The translations under genes were made by a program, and so were the position numbers. From an uncultured Caulobacteraceae bacterium (lineage in GTDB: Bacteria; Pseudomonadota; Alphaproteobacteria; Caulobacterales; Caulobacteraceae): a stretch of DNA of 64,000 nt. Of the stretch, positions 59,396 to 64,000 are shown one piece after another; positions within the stretch are counted from its first letter, which is position 1, and each line of letters opens with the position of its first letter. The stretch is from the NCBI GenBank assembly GCA_937138625.1, contig CAKZPF010000003.1, forward strand, positions 1 to 64,000. Reading direction: 5' to 3'. The notes under the pieces are model-generated. The model saw only the letters and a program-made list of their open reading frames with translations. It searched no databases and was not told the origin of the DNA.

Positions 59396-61186
59396 CTAAA
59401 GGCCAAAGCCGCTGATTTGATCAGTGGGCTTGCGTGCCACATGGGTGACGGCACATTCCAGTTGTTGCAGGGCATGAACCGTGAAATGATAGCCTGCTTG
59501 CGTGGCCTCATCAAACGCCTTCCAGTCGCGGATCTCGATGTTTTCCAGTGGTGGCAGAATCAGCACGTCGACATTGTCGGCGCGACTGGCCATATCCTTG
59601 TGATTGCGCACGGTGGCGGCGCGCATCAGGATGCTGGCGATGGGTAGGCCCTTGTGCGTTTGGCCGGACATCATCCAGGAGACCAGATTGTCAGGGCCCT
59701 GCAGATCCTTGGGCTGGACACCCTTGGCCCGCGTGACATCCACACCCACCACCACGCCCCCATGGAACTGGCGCATAACGTCGGCGGGAAAGTTCTTCAT
59801 CACGGCCCCATCGACCAAGACCTGGTCGTTCATAACCACGGGCGGCAAAAGCCCGGGAATGGCCAGGGATGCGCGCAAGGCATCGCGCAAGCGGTCATTG
59901 CGGTGCACCATAGGGCTGCCGCTTGTCAGGTTGGATGACAGGCAAAAATAGGGGCGCCACAGGTCGGCGATGTCAATATCGCCAAAATGGGCCTTCAGGC
60001 GCTCCTCGACCTTTTGGCCCTTGGTCAAAGACAAAATGGGAAAGGTGATATCACTCAGGGGATTACTGTCGACAAAGGCAAGGCGCAAGCGGTCTTCGAT
60101 TTCTTCATCATTCCAGCCCATGGCTACGGATGCGGCCACAATCGCCCCCATCGAAGTGCCCCCCACAAAATCAATGGGCACGTGACTTTCCCGCATCGCG
60201 CGGATGGCCCCCAAATGGGCATAGGCCCGCGCACCGCCGCCTGATAACACCACGCCCACACTGTGGCCGGTGATGGTGCGCGCCAGGCGGGCAATGTCTG
60301 CGGGGCGCTTGTCGATAATGTGCATCAGACGGTGGGGCAGGGTGCTATCAAACCACGCCCGGCCACCACTGGGCATACGGGTCATCTCGGGGTGGACCAA
60401 GATCACATCGAAAAAGCCCTGACGCACCAGGGGTGTGTTGAACTTCAGGTCGGCAAACTGGGGCGCGGGGCTGCCGCCTTGGCCGAACAGGAGGGCGCGG
60501 TCAGATTGTCGCAAACACTGAGAGATCCAACTGCCATCCGAAGCTTCGGCACAAAACAGGGTGTAGTCGTGCTGGGCCTCGACCGTGCTGTACCATTCCG
60601 TCGGTTGGCTGGCGGCGGACTGATCCACGACCTTGACGCTGTAACCCATTTTTTTGATGGCCGTAGCAATGGTCTCGGCCAGGTCGCGCATCACAAGACC
60701 CTTTTTCAAGCTCACGAGGGCATAGACATTCGGCTCGGATGATTTGATATGACGGCCAGACGTGCGCAGCCGGTAGACCATCAGCCGCGAGATATCGGCC
60801 ATCAACTGGGGGTCAGATCGGATCAAACGCATAAAGGCCCGGCGGGGCAAGGCCAAAAGCTCGCTGTCGCGCATGGCCTTGACGGTGGCTGAGTGGCGCA
60901 TGCCGCTGATCATCGCCATCTCGCCAATGGGCTCGCCCGGGCGGATCACCCCGACAAATTGCGGGGCCTTATCTTCGGGGTCGGTGGCGTTGGGGTCGTG
61001 GCGAAACACACCCAGCCGTCCTGTGCGCAGAATATAGACCATATCTGCGGCCTCGCCCGCATTCATCAGGGTTTGTCCCCCGGGCAGGGATAACCACACC
61101 GCATCCTCGCCCACCAATTTGAAATGGCGGCGGGAAAACAGACGCGCCACAGGGCTGTCAGGCAGGGGCGGCAAGTGAGAAATCAT
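59396..61186 (-). CDS. patatin-like phospholipase with N-terminal cyclic-nucleotide-binding domain
   Basis: 596 residues. A cNMP-binding domain lies at about 20-150 (AGEAADMVYILRTGRLGVF, GEPIGEMAMISGMRHSATV). The patatin domain follows at about 310-510: oxyanion GGGARAYAHLGAIRAM, nucleophile GGTSMGAIV and the DGAVMKNFP dyad Asp. This is the NTE/RssA-type architecture, a membrane-associated lysophospholipase. ATG 61186 gives MISHLPPLPD; a longer frame upstream would overlap the divergent mccB leader. The Shine-Dalgarno is weak. Confidence 0.88.
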   Translation of the reverse strand: MISHLPPLPDSPVARLFSRRHFKLVGEDAVWLSLPGGQTLMNAGEAADMVYILRTGRLGVFRHDPNATDPEDKAPQFVGVIRPGEPIGEMAMISGMRHSATVKAMRDSELLALPRRAFMRLIRSDPQLMADISRLMVYRLRTSGRHIKSSEPNVYALVSLKKGLVMRDLAETIATAIKKMGYSVKVVDQSAASQPTEWYSTVEAQHDYTLFCAEASDGSWISQCLRQSDRALLFGQGGSPAPQFADLKFNTPLVRQGFFDVILVHPEMTRMPSGGRAWFDSTLPHRLMHIIDKRPADIARLARTITGHSVGVVLSGGGARAYAHLGAIRAMRESHVPIDFVGGTSMGAIVAASVAMGWNDEEIEDRLRLAFVDSNPLSDITFPILSLTKGQKVEERLKAHFGDIDIADLWRPYFCLSSNLTSGSPMVHRNDRLRDALRASLAIPGLLPPVVMNDQVLVDGAVMKNFPADVMRQFHGGVVVGVDVTRAKGVQPKDLQGPDNLVSWMMSGQTHKGLPIASILMRAATVRNHKDMASRADNVDVLILPPLENIEIRDWKAFDEATQAGYHFTVHALQQLECAVTHVARKPTDQISGFGL

Positions 61187-61320
61187 AATGATATTCTGCG
61201 CCGCAAAGGTGAAAGAAGATGAAATCACCCACGGCCAAACCCAAGATTTTCTGCGGGCCTGCCTCCCCGCCGCCAAGATTTTTGAATTGCGGGGTGGTGC
61301 CCCCCTTGTTAGGAAGGCGT

Positions 61321-62922
61321 ATGAGCATCCTGACCAGTCAACACAATCCGGCCTCGGACGAGGCCAAAGCCCGCGAAGCCCACAATCGGGGCCTGTTGTC
61401 GGACCTAAGCACCGCCCTGCAGACCGCAGGTCTTGGGGGTTCGGAACGGGCACGGGAAAAGCACGTCAAGCGCGGCAAGCTGTTGCCTCGGCACCGCGTC
61501 GAGCGTTTGCTGGATCCGGGCAGCCCGTTCCTGGAGCTCTCGCCCCTTGCGGCTTATGGTATGTATGGGGGGGATATCCACGGGGCCGGGATGATCACCG
61601 GCATTGGCCGCATCCAGGGTCGCGAGTGTGTGGTGGTGGCCAATGACGCCACGGTCAAGGGCGGCACCTATTATCCCATGACAGTGAAAAAGCACCTGCG
61701 CGCGCAAGAGATTGCCCGTGAAAACCGCTTGCCCTGTGTGTACCTTGTCGACAGTGGCGGGGCCAATTTGCCCCACCAAGCCGAGGTCTTTCCTGATCGG
61801 GATCACTTTGGCCGGATTTTTTACAACCAAGCCCAAATGAGCGCCGAGGGCATTGCCCAAATCGCCGTCGTGATGGGCAGTTGCACCGCTGGTGGGGCCT
61901 ATGTGCCGGCCATGTCGGACGAAAGCATCATTGTGCGCAACCAAGGCACCATCTTCCTGGGCGGCCCGCCACTGGTGAAGGCGGCCACGGGCGAGGTGAT
62001 TTCGGCCGAGGATCTGGGCGGGGCCGAGGTGCATGGCCGCCAGTCTGGCGTTGTTGACCATGTGGCCGAGAATGATGACCATGCCCTCGAGCTTGCCCGT
62101 CGTGTGGTCAGCCATTTGCCGCAAAACAAAACCACGGTGCTGGCCCAAAGCCGGGCCCCGAAATATGACCCGTCTGAAATTTATGGCATCCTGCCCGAAG
62201 ACGTCCGCGCGCCCTATGACGTGCACGAAATCATCGCCCGCTTGGTCGATGGCTCGGAGTTTGACGAGTTCAAAGCGCTATACGGCAAGACCTTGGTCAC
62301 AGGCTTTGCGCAGATTCACGGTGCCCCTGTGGGCATCATTGCCAACAATGGCGTGCTGTTTTCAGAAAGCGCACAAAAGGGCGCACATTTTATCGAACTG
62401 TGCTGCCATCGGCGCATCCCCATCGTGTTTTTGCAAAACATCTCAGGCTTTATGGTTGGCGGCAAATACGAAGCCGGCGGCATCGCCAAGGATGGGGCCA
62501 AGCTGGTGACGGCGGTGGCCACGGCCAATGTACCAAAAATCACCATCCTGATTGGCGGCTCGTTTGGGGCTGGGAACTATGGCATGTGCGGCCGGGCCTA
62601 CAGCCCACGGTTCTTGTTTCAATGGCCCAATGCCCGGACCTCGGTGATGGGGGGCGAGCAAGCGGCCAGTGTCCTGGCCACGGTGAAACGCGATGGCATT
62701 GAGGCCCAAGGCGGCAGCTGGTCCGCAGAGGAAGAAGAGGCCTTCAAGGCCCCGATCCGCGAGACCTACGAGGCCGAGGGCTCGCCCTATTATTCCACGG
62801 CGCGTCTGTGGGATGATGGCATCATCGATCCCGCCCGCACGCGCGATGTGCTGGGCCTGTGCCTATCGGTCACCCAAAACGCCCCCACGCCCGAGCCCAA
62901 ATTCGGTATCTTCCGGATGTAA
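61321..62922 (+). CDS. mccB: methylcrotonyl-CoA carboxylase beta subunit
   Basis: 533 residues. Typical MCC beta features: [71 protein letters not shown] and [15 protein letters not shown]. It carboxylates 3-methylcrotonyl-CoA in leucine catabolism. ATG 61321 follows AGGAAGG. First gene of mccB-liuC-mccA. Confidence 0.95.
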   Translation: MSILTSQHNPASDEAKAREAHNRGLLSDLSTALQTAGLGGSERAREKHVKRGKLLPRHRVERLLDPGSPFLELSPLAAYGMYGGDIHGAGMITGIGRIQGRECVVVANDATVKGGTYYPMTVKKHLRAQEIARENRLPCVYLVDSGGANLPHQAEVFPDRDHFGRIFYNQAQMSAEGIAQIAVVMGSCTAGGAYVPAMSDESIIVRNQGTIFLGGPPLVKAATGEVISAEDLGGAEVHGRQSGVVDHVAENDDHALELARRVVSHLPQNKTTVLAQSRAPKYDPSEIYGILPEDVRAPYDVHEIIARLVDGSEFDEFKALYGKTLVTGFAQIHGAPVGIIANNGVLFSESAQKGAHFIELCCHRRIPIVFLQNISGFMVGGKYEAGGIAKDGAKLVTAVATANVPKITILIGGSFGAGNYGMCGRAYSPRFLFQWPNARTSVMGGEQAASVLATVKRDGIEAQGGSWSAEEEEAFKAPIRETYEAEGSPYYSTARLWDDGIIDPARTRDVLGLCLSVTQNAPTPEPKFGIFRM

Positions 62923-62941
62923 GTGAAAAAGGACACCTGTC

Positions 62942-63742
62942 ATGACCACCACAACTGAAACCAAAGCCGTTGAGTTGACCGCCACCCCTGGTGGTGTGGC
63001 GGTGATCACCCTGAACCGTCCGGAAAAGCGCAATGCCTTTTCGGGCAACACCATCGAGCAGTTGCAGGATACGTTTGCCACCTTACGGGCGGCGGATCAT
63101 GTGAAATTGGTCTTCTTGCGTGGGGCCGGGGGCGTGTTTTCCGCCGGGGCTGATTTGCAATGGATGAAGGCCGCCGCGGATTATACCGAGGAAGAAAACA
63201 AACAAGACGCCCTGGCCTTGGCGCATATGCTGCGGGATCTTTACCACCTGCCGCAAGTGACCTGTGCCCTGGTTGAGGGCGCGGCCATGGGCGGTGGCTG
63301 TGGTTTGGTGGCGGCTTGTGACATGGCCGTGGCTGTCAAGGGCACCAAGTTCGCCTTTTCCGAGGCACGTCTGGGTCTGACGCCCGCCACCATCTCGCCT
63401 TATGTTATACAGGCCATTGGTCCTCGGGCCGCGCGCTGGCTATTTGGCACCGCCGAGGTGTTCTCGACGGATCTGGCGTTGCGTTTAGGCCTCATCACCG
63501 AGGAAGTCGAAGACGCCACCGCCCTGCAAAAAGCCATGAGCCGTATCGAGGAACAGGTGGCCTTGTGCGCGCCAGGGGCCATTGCTGACGCCAAGGATTT
63601 GGTGGATACCGTTTGTTTTGCGCCCTTTGATGATCGCCTATTGGAAGAAACCGCCAAGCGCATCGCCCACCGCCGCGCCACCGATGAGGGCCGCGAGGGC
63701 ATCGCCGCCTTTTTGGGCAAGCGCAAAGCCAGCTGGGTATAA
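62942..63742 (+). CDS. liuC: methylglutaconyl-CoA hydratase
   Basis: 266 residues, crotonase fold. [11 protein letters not shown] and [16 protein letters not shown] form the oxyanion and catalytic region; [15 protein letters not shown] is typical of the AUH/LiuC group. It hydrates 3-methylglutaconyl-CoA, the product of MCC. Its stop is 5 bp before mccA. Confidence 0.9.
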   Translation: MTTTTETKAVELTATPGGVAVITLNRPEKRNAFSGNTIEQLQDTFATLRAADHVKLVFLRGAGGVFSAGADLQWMKAAADYTEEENKQDALALAHMLRDLYHLPQVTCALVEGAAMGGGCGLVAACDMAVAVKGTKFAFSEARLGLTPATISPYVIQAIGPRAARWLFGTAEVFSTDLALRLGLITEEVEDATALQKAMSRIEEQVALCAPGAIADAKDLVDTVCFAPFDDRLLEETAKRIAHRRATDEGREGIAAFLGKRKASWV

Positions 63743-63747
63743 GCCAT

Positions 63748-64000
63748 ATGTTCAATAAGATCCTGATTGCCAATCGCGGAGAAATCGCCTGCCGCATCAT
63801 CGAAACGGCCCGCAAATGGGGCGTGCGCACGGTGGCGGTCTATTCCGATGCCGATGCCCAGGCCCGCCATGTGCGCATGGCCGACGAGGCGGTGCGCATT
63901 GGCCCCGCGCCATCGGCGGAAAGTTATCTGAAGGGCGATCTGATCTTAAACGTGGCGCGCGACACGGGCGCCCAGGCTATCCATCCGGGTTATGGCTTTT
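63748..64000 (+). CDS. mccA: methylcrotonyl-CoA carboxylase alpha subunit, 3' end outside the window
   Basis: 84 codons visible, the biotin carboxylase N-terminus ([25 protein letters not shown], cut by the window edge at the AIHPGYGF region). It resembles pccA strongly; its place directly after mccB and liuC makes it the MCC alpha subunit. Confidence 0.9.
   Translation, partial: MFNKILIANRGEIACRIIETARKWGVRTVAVYSDADAQARHVRMADEAVRIGPAPSAESYLKGDLILNVARDTGAQAIHPGYGF

Noticed and set aside
59396-61453. Longer patatin protein starting at 61453
   Set aside because: The extra 89 residues are Arg/Pro/Trp-rich, unlike the family, and run antisense to the mccB start region; ATG 61186 directly precedes the cNMP-domain region.

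Overview
The window is a chromosomal segment of an alphaproteobacterium. The evidence is the tRNA-Trp-secE-nusG-rplKA-rplJL-rpoBC / str / S10-spc-alpha order, a short-LID adenylate kinase directly after secY, the linkage of rarA, crcB, rluC, a HAD phosphatase and the mitochondrial-type F1 chaperone ATP12, and an SpmX-like protein (inactivated lysozyme domain plus two C-terminal membrane helices). I cannot assign an order or genus. No insertion sequence, prophage or CRISPR array is visible.

Layout. (1) 1-4900: accessory genes: a 5'-truncated repeat protein, a secreted protein of unknown family, tRNA-Gly(UCC) preceded by degenerate tandem copies of its own 5' half, and two tandem paralogous orphan genes on the minus strand. 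(2) 4908-36949: transcription and translation genes. tRNA-Trp is followed by two copies of a 100-bp triple-hairpin repeat, then secE-nusG-rplK-rplA-rplJ-rplL-rpoB-rpoC, a terminator, a promoter, and rpsL-rpsG-fusA-tuf, then rpsJ through secY-adk. An iron SOD gene with a 25-bp palindromic operator sits between adk and the separately promoted rpsM-rpsK-rpoA-rplQ. Ribosomal protein L30 carries an N-terminal Lys/Ala-rich extension of about 107 residues. (3) 37069-45407: a tightly packed plus-strand run: DegP/DegQ-like lipoprotein, RarA, two RluA-family pseudouridine synthases flanking the fluoride channel CrcB, a TPR-2OG oxygenase-like protein, a HAD phosphatase and ATP12. (4) 45438-50414: propionyl-CoA carboxylase (pccB, pccA), split by an opposite-strand acyltransferase. 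(5) 50439-52655: three tandem paralogous proteins with DxNxDG calcium-type loops behind a promoter that overlaps an 11-bp inverted repeat. (6) 52648-57584: lipB, an orphan fliN, tRNA-Leu(GAG) followed by further copies of the triple-hairpin repeat, mgtE and the SpmX-like gene. (7) 57682-64000: leucine catabolism (ivd, mccB, liuC, start of mccA), interrupted by a minus-strand patatin/cNMP-domain gene and a small orphan gene.

How the genes fit together. Most of the window serves gene expression. The carboxylase and liu genes form a branched-chain and odd-chain acyl-CoA degradation block: ivd, MCC and LiuC act on leucine intermediates and PCC acts on propionyl-CoA. The least explained material is the tRNA-linked structured repeat, the three calcium-loop paralogues, the two MGGS paralogues and the extended L30.
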